64,000 bases of DNA from Adiantum capillus-veneris (taxonomy: Eukaryota > Streptophyta > Polypodiopsida > Polypodiales > Pteridaceae): positions 135,855,182 through 135,919,181 of the forward strand of contig CM043967.1 in NCBI GenBank assembly GCA_014529385.2. Direction: 5' to 3'. Below are positions 45,401-55,860 of this stretch, piece after piece. Positions within the stretch are counted from its first letter, which is position 1; each line of letters opens with the position of its first letter. The notes beneath the pieces were generated by a model. That model was given only the letters and a program-made list of their open reading frames with translations, ran no database searches and had not been told where the DNA came from. The translations under genes and the position numbers were made by a program.

Positions 45401-46303
45401 CTTTACCAAAATCACACTCATTTTGAATTAAAAATGTATTATGTTCAATATTGGTCAATACATTCAATGAACATTGTCAACTTCTAGCTTAGACCCATAT
45501 CTAAGCATACAGAACCAATTTGGGTATAAGTAGCTATTTTTCAAGGAGGCTAGGATGGCTACAATGTGGAACCTAATTTTTCCATTCTCAAAGTTTTTGT
45601 GCCTTGTGGTTCTCTCTAGAATGATCATAGTAAAGCATGTTTGCATGTCTTTGATAGTTTTTGGGTGTCAATATGAGGGTGAAGGACCAAGCTATAGCAA
45701 TAGACATGTTATATAGTGCATAATGTGGGTGTGGGCAAGCAAACATGGAGAATAGGTCAGTAGAATGCAAAAAATGCCACTTTTTTGTATCCAATTCTAC
45801 ACATAGTTTAAGAATTTTTGTGGCTATAGCAGCCATGTACTAAGACTAGGAACCCATTTAAGCTCATGGGAAAAATAGGTTTGTAGCATGAACAATTTTA
45901 TATATGGTGTACCATGGGGGTAACCATGAAAGTATGCTGTTTTTGATAAAATGAAGCACTCCCTTGGCTTTGGAAGCTTGTCATGACCAAGAAATCAAGA
46001 GACATGCATGTTAATTATTTTTCATAATTGGAGTGGGTTCTTAGCTTGAAGCTCATGTAAGGAGTTTTGGAAATTCACACATATACTATGAGTATTGAAT
46101 TTTTTCCCAAAACCTTGAAATGACACTTTTATGTCATGGTAGGTTACCAAACTAGTGTTAATGGTGCTATTGTATGTAATTGGAACTGAATTGGTTTGGC
46201 GGATGGAATATGCACTGGTATTGGAATTATTGGCTCTGATTGGCCCGTGGCTGAGATTGGACCCACGGCCTAATTTCATCATAAGTAGGATTTTACACTT
46301 CAA
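42450..46303 (-). pseudogene. Large decayed gene of unknown function, split by a transposon
   Basis: From a start near 46303 (Asn/Ser-rich N-terminus, SNLSHGPIRANNSNTS), one minus-strand frame runs to 46163 and, after the TIR element is skipped, continues in the same frame from 44819 to about 43730 with about eight stops, mostly TAG/TAA/TGA that one C-to-T or G-to-A change could create. Recognisable text includes DEWWSIHGKDTYNYGTG, SFKTSFVVYLGVVKHNKIAK, KLNLTLGELAHVFRLP, VYQFIIETISLKNNPNYLSE. After frameshifts, GKGKELVGKK and TGYVAKKPRPIELVKGLK follow, then a coiled-coil-like region (REQQQAREMDGLEKNIHKI) and an acidic Asp-rich end near 42740. I do not recognise the family. It could be an extra retroelement ORF or a host gene. 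Confidence 0.6.
44829..46162. mobile_element. TIR DNA transposon, copy 2, non-autonomous
   Basis: Left end AATTAACACTAGATTGGTAAC, right end GTTACCAAACTAGTGTTAAT as read in opposite orientation with few differences. ACACTTTTATGTCC lies just inside both ends. It is flanked by GGTGCTATT at 44820-44828 and 46163-46171, a likely 9-bp target duplication. It interrupts the minus-strand pseudogene. The interior is non-coding and homologous to 5338-6683. A 9-bp duplication would suit Mutator-like elements. Confidence 0.85.
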
Positions 46304-46748
46304 AATAAAAAACTAAGCATAGACACGGTATTGGGGTATCATTGCTAAGCATTTAGGTGCATTCTGGGTCGAAAACGACTAGGTCAAAAATCCACCACTG
46401 TTAATAATCGCAATTTTGGCACTTAACCGAAAGTGGGTTTTAAGGCCATAAGCATGTGTGATTAGGTCCTATAAACTTGTCCTAGAAGTTTCGTCACGTT
46501 TGGATGTCATATGATGCTGTAACGGATGTGATTTGTTTGTTGATGAGCGATTGGCTTTTGGTGATTTTAGTCAGTTGAGTGTAGCTTGAGTTAGATGCGA
46601 GTTGTTAGTTGTTTTTGAGAGATTGAAAACCTTTTGTAGCCTCTATGCACTAGTCGAGTCAGCTTCGTCCCATGGATTGACGATTTAATCGTGATTCTCG
46701 CTAAAATTGCAATAAGATAGAATAATGAGGTTAGACACGCGTCCCACA
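46304..46748 (+). repeat. Presumed 3' part of the 5' LTR of element D
   Basis: Ends GACACGCGTCCCACA directly before an Asp-type primer site. The LTR start could not be located and no second copy is evident. It contains diverged forms of the palindrome seen later (46400 and about 46682). Confidence 0.45.
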
Positions 46749-46750
46749 TT

Positions 46751-46768
46751 TGGCACCGTTGTCGGGGA
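46751..46768 (+). other. Primer-binding site, tRNA-Asp type (element D)
   Basis: TGGCACCGTTGTCGGGGA, 16 of 18 to the TGGCGCCGTTGCCGGGGA site of many plant gypsy elements. Both differences are transitions. It lies two bases after CA. Confidence 0.85.
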
Positions 46769-47439
46769 TCGAAGAGACCTAAACTAGGGAAAAACACGAG
46801 CGTCTTGTGAAGTTATCCTTTAAGTTCCTCTATGATCTCATAGAGTAAAAACTTTCTTTTAGGGACCGCATAGCTTAAGATTGTCATCTTTTACTGTGTA
46901 GAGGTAGCTTGAAAGTAATCATACTTGTCGAGTGCCTTTAGGATTGTAGGATTGTAGAATTAGATTAAGATTTTGAGAATGATTGACAGACAAGACAACT
47001 CTTAAGATGAATGCTTAGGAAACTATAAAAAACAAGAAAACGAGTATTTGTGGATACTTTCCACAACCCCATTGCATGAGAACCTAGGAGTAGGGTAAGT
47101 AGGATCCGAGGTGGATTTCAAAACATTGCTCTCTCCAAAAGAATCATTGTGAGTTGTATTTGAAGTTGCTAAATTTCAGGTCTACGGCTAGAAATAGCAC
47201 AAAAAGACTCCAAACCACTCAATCCGACTAGAGAGTATGCTTAAAAGTTGTATGCACCAGTGGATAAGTTCAAGGACACTTTGAGGTAAAAATTTCAAGA
47301 GTTTACAAAAACTCAAATTATTTAATTTTTCTTGACATTTTAGGCCAAATTAAGTTTTGACTTGATTCATAGGCTTTAAAAAACTCATGAAAAACTGTCC
47401 ATGAAGAAAGTGCAAAAAATTGTTCACTTTGGGCATAAA

Positions 47440-48322
47440 GTAAATAATTGCGATTATGTACTTTCAGCTCAAATTTGACTAAGATTGATACCAGTGACTC
47501 ATTGCATGTGTAAAAACAACTTTTGTAAAGGCACAAAAGATTTCGATCACCAAACTGGCAAAAAAGTGGATAAAAACTAAAGTTTGTACTGACTTTCTGA
47601 AACTTGAGTGTAAATTGGGAAAAAATTTTCCAAACTCAATGAAATTTGATTCATAGGCTTGTATTGATGTGGTAAACATGTGTACATGCTCACTTGACCA
47701 AAAAGATGCAAAAATTTGCCAGTTATAAATAATTGCGATTATTTACATCTACCCTATTTTTCAACTTTTTTGACCAAGTTAGCATACCACTAGTTTTACC
47801 ATGTTGTAATAAGCCCACAAACCAAATTTAGCAAGATTTGAATCTTGGGATTATAAATTGTGACCAAAATTGCAAAGTTAGTTTGCGGACAAAAAATTGA
47901 TGACCATTTGACCAAAATTAGTCCAAACTTGATGAAACATGGCTAGAGACTTTAAGTTGAAGTGCTTAACATATGTGTGTCAAGATTGGGACAAAAACTT
48001 GCAAAACATTAGCTAGAGTAAATAATCACGATTATTTATATCTGCTTCAAAATTTGGTCATCTTGCATATTTTAGCATACCATAAGGTCAAGCATATCAA
48101 GTAGACCACATAAATCAATTTTGTCGAAATTTGGATCACAAAAGTGAGACTTAGGCCAGATTCTTGAAATTAGAGTCTGCGGACACGAAACAGTTGATAA
48201 AATTGAACATATTTTGTCTAAACTTGTTGAAACTTGTCCAAGGACCTTAACTGGTTGTGTACTTGGAAAATCAAGCCAAAAGGGTAAAAATTTGATAAAA
48301 GTAAATAATCGAAATTATTTAC
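47440..48322 (+). repeat. Phased palindrome repeats in the leader of D
   Basis: The consensus is GTAAATAATCG followed by its reverse complement CGATTATTTAC. Copies lie at 47440-47461, 47725-47746, 48018-48039 and 48301-48322, spaced 285, 293 and 283 bases. Text between copies is related (TTTGACCAAA, AAACTTG.TGAAAC, AGTTTGCGGAC), so this is a ~288-bp tandem repeat in which the palindrome is the best kept part. Related copies lie at 59628-60226. Confidence 0.85.
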
Positions 48323-48730
48323 TACTGCTACACAGAGCCACCTATTTTGACTTTTGAGCTTGTACAATGTTAAACCAACATAATACAAGGCCACCGAGAA
48401 AGTTTGGGTTCAATCGGATCCAAATTGGTACATGTTCACTCAGTTTTCAAGTTGCAGATTAGTCCTTTGATTTTTACCCTAGGCGAGTTTGAAAATTGCA
48501 ACGGTTGATTCAATTAGCTCGATTTGCAGTGATACACAGACCAATCACAATAGTTAGCAAAAAATATACTGTCTTTGTGAAAAAATAGATAACTTGTTCA
48601 AATTTGTACAGGAATCAGGTTGCAGACGAGGAATCGGTAGCTTGACAGAAGTGCAATCCAGTCAGGTGGAAGAAATTGACAACAAGTCAATCCAAAGGTA
48701 AGTACTCTATCTAGGGCTTCATAAGTCTAT
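48323..48730 (+). other. Leader of D before gag
   Basis: No coding signal. It continues the leader and includes text related to the 288-bp units. Confidence 0.4.
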
Positions 48731-51312
48731 ATGAACCTTAGATCTGGTCGTATACTAGGAAATCAGGGCATACTTGGTGAAACCTCCAGTAGAGTATCCA
48801 CTAAAGGAAGCGTGAATCAAGGCAATTCCTTGCACACTATCCCTGAAGAAGTATCAGACACTTTTTCTGATTCGACGCTCGAAATGTCTTCCTATTCGAC
48901 TCATTTGGAAACTGGAACGACAATGTGCTATAAGCATATACTCTCTTTTTATAAGACTAATCGCCATGGAGCTCAGGTTTACCTGGATCCTAACGAAGAG
49001 TATTCCATTCGCATTGATGACCATGGTATTGAGTTCAAAGAATAGATTAGGCCAAACAAACAAGGAAAAATGTACATGGATCGAAATGGAACTCAATATT
49101 TACAACTCAAAGACCCTGACATGATAGACAAATGGGGTTTAGAAGTAAATACCATAATTCTAGATATGGCCACAAAACAAGGATTACCAACCTTACAATT
49201 TGAGGGATACGATCAAGTTGATTTAAAGCCCTTGAACCGGCTTAGTACTGATAATCCTAGGATCGGAGTCTATTGTTGGGAGGATAGAAACGTAAAAGAT
49301 CTTTTGTGGACATTGCATGCCAAATTAGGACAACTAACGGCCATGAAGATCATCTATATCTTCAAGATCAAAGATAAGGGATCAACAGATCTACCAACCT
49401 ACCTGTTTAGGTATTGTTATAACAACAACTTTGTTATGATGACTCCTGAGAAGGTAGAACAAACCAAATACCAAGGGTATTCCATAAGGGATTGGATATT
49501 GGGACAAGGGCCAGAAACAATTCCAAGAGATGATCATCGTGAGAGATCTTCTGAGAGTAATGTTAAGAAACCAGAAACCACCTCATCACGCAGAACACCG
49601 GGTGACACTAAGGCCAGTCCAGGGCTACATGAGTCACTATTTCCAATAGACTGGTTTGAAGGATTTGAAATAGGACCGACTACCAGGAGACTGGGAGTTG
49701 AACCAAATAGATGCGTCAGACCAGCTGATTTTCAAAAATGGGTCAGAAAGTACAATGGATCCGGGGATCCATATGACCACTTAGCAAGCTTTAAGCAAGT
49801 GCTAAGAGAAGAACGCATATTCGATTTCCATACTCAATTCGAGGGGTTTGGAATGACATTAGAAGAAAAAGCATTAACATGATTCCAAAATATTCCAGCA
49901 AGGTCAATCATGGACTTAAACACATTAGCTCAAGGATTTGTAGCTTCTTGTTCCAAAACAGGGATCAGACACAATATCTACAGCTTTAAATAGAAACATG
50001 GTGAGTCGAATGAAACAATACATTGCTAGATGCCCAGGGCTAGAGATACCTGCAAAAGAACAACTAGTATCATTGTTTCTAGAGAGACTGCTAAACAAAG
50101 AACTTCATGCTATACTCTATAGCAAGAAGCATACAACCCTAGAAGAGCATGTGTCAAATGCTATTGACTTAGGGGACAATTGTGATATTTTCAATGAAAA
50201 ATATGTCCCTAAGGATAACCAAAGTGAGAAGACAACATCCACTAAACCAGCACAAGTGGGAACAGCTGTTGCATCAACACTTTCAGCCATAGAACTTACA
50301 TGCTCAAAAGGATGAATGACATGATGAATAACATGCAAAAGTCACCTATCAGGGGACTAGGACAAGGGATACCTCAATAGGGACAACCAATTAGACCGCA
50401 AAAATGGTGTGCAATTGAGGGTAAATGGACCAACCATGAGGCCAATGAGTGTTATTTCCGACCAAAGTATGATGAGAATGTTCAGTACGCGCCCATGAGG
50501 CCACAAGGATAACCCATGTATAGATACCAGCCTAACATGGCACAGCTCAAAGACCACCGATGGGTATGGAGAGACCTCAACCCGTGTTGGGTCAACAACC
50601 TTCGTATCCAGGACATAATGTAGTGCTTGTAAAGTACATGCATTCAGAAGGAGTCATAGATGAACAAGCACTAGTGCTTGTTACACCCTATGCTGAGCCT
50701 AGTCCATCTACAATAATGGTAGAAGGAGATTGGTATAATTCACATCCACCACCAATGGAAGAACCTGTGACTTATGCTCCACCAGAGCTTGCACCAATGT
50801 ATTATATGGCTAATCAAGGTGTTAGAACTCCTATGGTAAGACCCATGATTAAGCTAAGAATAGGAAACTGTCATAACTGTGGTGCAGATGATCATTGGAA
50901 AAATGAATGCCCAGAGCCTGACAAAAACCTCAAGGCGATTGAAGCTTATTGCAAACAATGCTGCAAAAAGGGAGGACACTTCCTGGAAGATTTTCCAAAA
51001 AATCCATTAAACAAAGGGAACATAGTAGTAAACATAGTCCAAATGATACCTAGTAGCTCATCTAAGAGTGATCCGATTGTCCCAATCAAGGTAATCACTA
51101 GAGCCCATGCTAAGAAAAAGAAACATAACTCCTTCGATGATTCAGAGAACACAAAAGTTGCTTTTCAAAAGACCAAAATAAGCAGAAGCAAAAGGTATGA
51201 GATGAGAAAACAAAAACAACGAGCTAAAATTGAGGAGAAAGCAAAACAACTATTCCAGGAAAATGTGAAAGAACCTAGAAGTGAAATCAAAGAAACAATT
51301 GTAAAATCTTGA
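48731..51312 (+). pseudogene. Gag of D
   Basis: Starts MNLRSGRILGNQ (48731), the RSGR opening being common in plant gypsy Gag. It stops at 49045 and reopens 49070-49882, which ends in the capsid core: RPADFQKWVRKYNGSGDPYDHLASF and FGMTLEEKALT, where a stop replaces the expected Trp. 49998-50315 continues with IPAKEQLVSLFLERLLNKEL and HTTLEEHVSNAIDLGD. 50560-51312 holds the zinc knuckle CHNCGADDHWKNEC (CX2CX4HX4C) and a degenerate second one (YCKQCCKKGGHFLED), then a Lys-rich tail. At least four breaks are present. Confidence 0.85.
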
Positions 51313-52076
51313 GGATCAATTTTGGTTGATAAAACTTTTGAGCCTATTAATGCAGCCTTGGAAGCTTACCAAGCAAGACTTAAAGCAGGCCAAAACATGG
51401 AAAAAAAATGGAAAAACTATCCTTCTCCAGACATGGAAGTAGCTAAGCTTGAAGCTTATCAAAATTTGGTAAGAATCACACAGAAGTTGCTAAAAAAATA
51501 GAAACCCAAGCTCAAAAGTATGGCAAAACCTGAGGAGCTTGTGGTAAGAGACACTAAAGAAAAATCCAAAGTGGTGGTAGAACCCACCTTGAAACAAAAG
51601 AGCCAGAACTTATAGTGCCGACAACGAAGATGCCTTAGACAAAATTCCATTTGTAGAAGAAGAACGACCAGGACACTTATGGGAAGAATTTAGAGAGATC
51701 AATGATGGGAGCCTAACTCTAAAGTCAACTCCTATAGAGAAAGTTTGGTTAGACAACCTACCTCTTGATATGGACATGGATGTACAATCCCTGTACGGGG
51801 ATTGCGGATCTGAAGCTTCAGAAATGTCTAATCCATTGACCTTGAAAACACTACCCTCTTACTTGGGAGATAACAAAGATGAATCCATAGTGTGTAAGAC
51901 CACTCAAGTAAAAAGAGTGGAACAAATCCTGGAAGTAGACAATATTCATTTAATCATGTCTACACCCATCCAACGCACTCTTACTTTGGGAGACTGTTAA
52001 AAATCAGACCATATTTATGGAGTGATCTACAGAAAACTCTAGAGAAGGTGGGATAACGGGGCTCATCGTAAAAAAA
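51313..52076 (+). pseudogene. Gag-protease linker of D
   Basis: Coding-like in broken frames: INAALEAYQARLKAGQNMEK and VAKLEAYQNLVRITQKLLKK share LEAYQ, then Lys/Glu-rich text, WEEFREI and an acidic stretch (51770-52000). No enzyme motif is seen. Confidence 0.5.
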
Positions 52077-52505
52077 TTGAAAAAGTTAAAACACGAAATG
52101 GACAATAAAGAGATTCAATCTGTTCCGATGAACAAAGTTGGAGAATATTACGAAGGTGAAGAAGGAAACACCACCCTTCTATTGAAATATAAGGACATTG
52201 AAACCATGGCAATATTGAATAGTGGAGCAGGCATAGCCATAGCTATAAAAACAGTATGGGAATCCTGGGGACAACCAGCTATTAGACAAACTAGAATAAA
52301 ATTGCAATTGGCTGACGAACACATTAAAAGACCATTAGGGCTGCTTGAAAAAGTGATAGTCAATTCCTGTGGATTGAATATCAACACACTTTTGGCATAG
52401 TAGACTTTGGGAAAAAATTCAATTACGAAATCATATGACCTTTCATGCGGCAGGTACAACTTATCCAAGATTGGGGAAACAACTATCTGTACTTGAAGCA
52501 AGTGG
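52077..52505 (+). pseudogene. Protease 1 of D, catalytic Asp mutated
   Basis: The active-site loop reads ETMAILNSGAGIAIA: codon 52218-52220 is AAT (Asn) where retropepsins have Asp. Next come IKLQLADEHIKRPLGLLEKVIV, a TAG at 52398, VDFGKKFNYEII, a TGA, and PFMRQVQLIQDWGNNYLYL up to about 52495, the late strand of the fold. It sits between gag and reverse transcriptase, the normal place. It would have cut Gag-Pol. The substitution alone would inactivate it. Confidence 0.8.
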
Positions 52506-53369
52506 CAGCTATAACTAGGGTTAATTTAAAATCTCACACTTATAGAGATGTCATGAAAACACCCATAAAAGAGTTTGATTCAGTCTCTTCTGCTGAAACT
52601 AAGCTTCCATCTTGGTTAAACAAAGACACTTCTATTTGGATATGCGAAGCTTCAGAAAATGGAAGTATAAAAAGAGAAGAATGTATTTTAGAAAGAAATT
52701 GCACAGACGAAGTCTATGTACCTGAACCCTTTCTAGAGCATTTGTTTGAGCCATTTGAGTGGACTCAAATTTTAGTGACAATGGATATATGTGTGAATAC
52801 GTCTATGCCTACTCAATTTCGCAATGAGGATGGCTACGACATAAATCCTATCCAAATGATTTCAACCCTCCACATTGAAGATGAAATTGAGGAACCCAAG
52901 GACTTAATGAAAGCTCAACAAGTCTCTTTAGATCTCTACTACAATGCAACAGATGAGTTAGACGAACGCTCAGCTACCTCAAAAGATTCGGGGTCAGAAA
53001 AAGAACATGTGAGAGCTAAGCTACTCCTAAAAGAAGGGGAGGAAAAGTTTTTTGACTTTCCTAACCAGAAATCGAGAAGACAAAAATGGTATAGATAAAA
53101 AAGAGACCAGAAACGTGAAAACAAGACCTATGCCATCAGTCTCACAGTTCTTGATGTAGATAGATGCACATGATTGTGTCAAGGACAAAATCACTGGAAG
53201 ATATCCTTCAAACGAAAACCTAGCAATGTCAAAAACATTGAGAAAAACGAGGAAGGATACTCAAGAAAAACCAAAAAAACAGGAAAAGGAGTCAACCATG
53301 ACACGAGTTGAACAGAAAAATAAGTATCAAGAGTTGAAAAAAGATTGAAAGGAGATATATACAACCAAA
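52506..53369 (+). pseudogene. Protease-reverse transcriptase spacer of D
   Basis: The frame at 52445-53098 continues past the protease: TYRDVMKTPIKEFDS, SIWICEASENGS, CTDEVYVPEPFLEHLFEPFEW, and an acidic end. I recognise no domain. 53099-53369 is broken, Lys-rich coding-like sequence. Confidence 0.5.
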
Positions 53370-53705
53370 ATGGAAACCACAGAAGAGGATGGTAAATATG
53401 TAATGAGTGTTTCATCCCATTACAAAAGATATACTCTCCAAGACCGAAAAATCATAGTAGAACAACCTGTTAGAGAACTACAAAAACAAGGTGAGTCCTA
53501 CGAAGGGCCGGAAAATGTAATGAGTGTTCCATCCCATTACAAAAGATATACTCTCCAAGACCGAAAAATCATAGTAGAACAACCTGTTAGAGAACTACAA
53601 AAACAAGGTGAGTCCTACAAAGGGCCCGAAAACGTGCAAAAGATAAATTTGGTTGAACCAGGAGAAGAACCTAGGCCTGCCTACATTGCAAATGACCTAA
53701 CATAA
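53370..53705 (+). pseudogene. 117-bp in-frame duplication before reverse transcriptase of D
   Basis: A 111-residue frame in which a 39-residue unit (VSSHYKRYTLQDRKIIVEQP...) occurs twice in tandem. Unit starts are 53403 and 53520, an offset of 117. The copies differ at only a few bases. It ends with an acidic segment leading to reverse transcriptase. Confidence 0.85.
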
Positions 53706-54480
53706 GAAGAAGAAGAAGAGCTTTTACTAAGCTTGCTAAAAGAATACCGAGATATCTTTACTTGGTCTTACAAGAATCTCAAGGGTGTTAATCCAAAAAT
53801 CTATCAACATACCATATCCATGAGAGATGATGCAAAACCAAGTAGACAAAGGCCATACACATATAATGAGACATTTGCTACGAAGATCAAAGAAGAGATT
53901 GAGAAACTAAAGGAAACCGAATTCATTTATGAAATTGAACACACAGATTGGGTGTCTCCAATTGTGGTCATACCCAAGAAGAATGGAAATTACGAGTGTG
54001 TGTCAACCTCAAGAAAGTGAATGCAGCTACCATTAGAGACAACTTTTCTCTTCCAATCACTGAGCATGTGTTAGAACGAGTTGCAGGAAAAGAAGCTTAC
54101 AGCTTCTTAGATGGATTTTCGGGATACAATCAACTTTTGGTTGACCCAAAAGATCAGCAGAAAACTGCTTTTGCAACGGAATGGGGTATTTTTGCCTATT
54201 GGATTATGCCCTTTGGGTTAACTACCGCTCCTGCCACATTTCAAAGATTGATGAATCATGCTTTTAAAGAATATCTAAGGAAATATTGTAAGTATATATG
54301 AATGATCTATGCGTACATTCATCAATCCGAGCTGATCATTTTGAACATCTCAAAAAAGTATTCGAAAAATATAGACTTTATAAGATTTGCTTAAATCCTG
54401 AAAAGTGCAAATTCATGGGTAGACAAGGAAAAATTCTTGGACATATAGTGTCTAAAAATGGCATAGCTATGGATATGGAT
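53706..54480 (+). pseudogene. Reverse transcriptase of D, catalytic loop YMND
   Basis: 53733-54020: EYRDIFTWSYKNLKGVNP, the lead-in, and TDWVSPIVVIPKKNGNY. A frameshift follows, then 53948-54301: VNLKKVNAATIRDNFSLP, YSFLDGFSGYNQLLVDPKDQQ, WIMPFGLTTAPATFQRLMN. At 54295-54306 the codons are TAT ATG AAT GAT, so the YMDD loop is YMND, with a frameshift just before it. 54298-54480 continues DLCVHSSIRADHFEHLKKVF and GHIVSKNGIAMDMDKI. It copies element RNA into DNA in the active family. Here one catalytic Asp is lost. Confidence 0.9.
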
Positions 54481-55290
54481 AAAATTCATGTTATTGCTAA
54501 TTTTCCTAGACCAACAACAGTCAAGCGGGTTCAAGCCTTCATGGGACATTATGGATATTACAGACGGTTCATTTACATGTACGCTATAATTGCAAAACCC
54601 ATGTATAGCTTGATTACACACTTTGAATGGACTGATGAGTGTGAAGAATCCTTCATGAAGCTTCAGCAAGCTCTCACCTCAGCTCCAATATTGAAAGCAC
54701 CAGATTGGAATAAGATATTTCACATACATGCAGATGCTTCCAATTTTTCCATAGGGTGTATACTAGCTTAACCAGGAGACGGGAAAATTGATATTCCTAT
54801 TTCTTATGCTAGCCGGAAGTTGAACGTGGCAGAAAATAATTATAGCACCACCAAAAGGGAAGGATTAGGAATGATCTATGCCATAAAAACGTATAGGCAT
54901 TACCTATTAGCAAACAAATTTATGTTCTTTGTGGACCACCAAGCCTTATTATACTTGGTCAACAAGCCATGCATCACAGGAAGAATAGTGAGATGGTTCA
55001 TCATTCTTCTGGAATTTGATTTCACTGTGGTTGTAAAAAAGGGCACTACTCATCACAGAGCAGATCATTTGTGAAGGATTGTTTCAAGGGAATCATCTAA
55101 AGGAGTAGAAGATGATCTACCGGATGCATATTTGTTCTCCATGGAAATGATACCTCGATGGTCGGAAAATATGGTATCATTGATGACCATAGCTCAAGTG
55201 GATTCACAAATACCACTTCCTATTACAATCGGATTAATTGAGCAATCGGCTATGTATCAATTACTAGTTGGTAGGCTATACAAAAGAAAT
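54481..55290 (+). pseudogene. RNase H of D
   Basis: After the thumb (VQAFMGHYGYYRRFIYMYAI; FEWTDECEESFMKLQQAL), RNase H reads IFHIHADASNFSIGCILA, then a TAA. 54772-55074 continues ISYASRKLNVAENNYS, TKREGLGMIYAIKTYRHYL (Glu), MFFVDHQALLYLVN (Asp) and HHRADHL. Coding-like sequence follows to 55290 with two more stops. Confidence 0.85.
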
Positions 55291-55302
55291 TGATATGGAA
55301 TA

Positions 55303-55860
55303 TTGTTTTTATGCATTAATCTTGAAGAGAAAAACCAAGACCTAAATCAAGCACATGTTACCATAGTGGGGCTTCACTTAGCAGAAGACCAAACTATGCA
55401 AAGGATCTTGAGACTTGGAGTATTTTGGCCAACTATGAGGAGTGATGTTTCCTCTTATGTAAAGGACTGTCCTCAATGTAAAAAAAACACCCATACCTCA
55501 CGTATTTTTTTTTCAAATGTCACCTGTTCCTAAGTGGAGTAACTATCTAGTTACTTACTTATTGAGCCAAACATTTCCTCAGGATATGAGTAAACACCGT
55601 CAAAGAGCAGTTGAAACTGAAGCAAGAGACTATGATCTTATTGGAAATCAATTGTATCGGAGAGGTAAGGGTCAACATTTTCATCTTTGTGAAAATGAAG
55701 ACAAATATATTCCGAATATAGAATACGCACATGCCGGATTAGCTGGAGGTCACTTTTCTAGTGTGACTACCGCAAGAGAAATCTTGATGGCAGGCATATG
55801 GTGACCAACACTTTTTGCAAATGCCAAAGAATATGTTCAAAGATGTGATGCTTGTTAATG
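55303..55860 (+). pseudogene. Two integrase zinc-type modules of D in tandem
   Basis: Module 1 (55303-55510): GLHLAEDQTMQRILRLGVFW, then PTMRSDVSSYVKDCPQCKK. Module 2 (55640-55860): YAHAGLAGGHFSSVTTAREI, MAGIW, stop, PTLFANAKEYVQRCDAC. Both follow the HHCC plan of the integrase N-terminus (helix, W/FWPT, C-X2-C), and a ~100-residue spacer (HRQRAVETEARDYDLIGNQL) separates them. Module 1 keeps only one His. One such module is usual. Confidence 0.7.
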
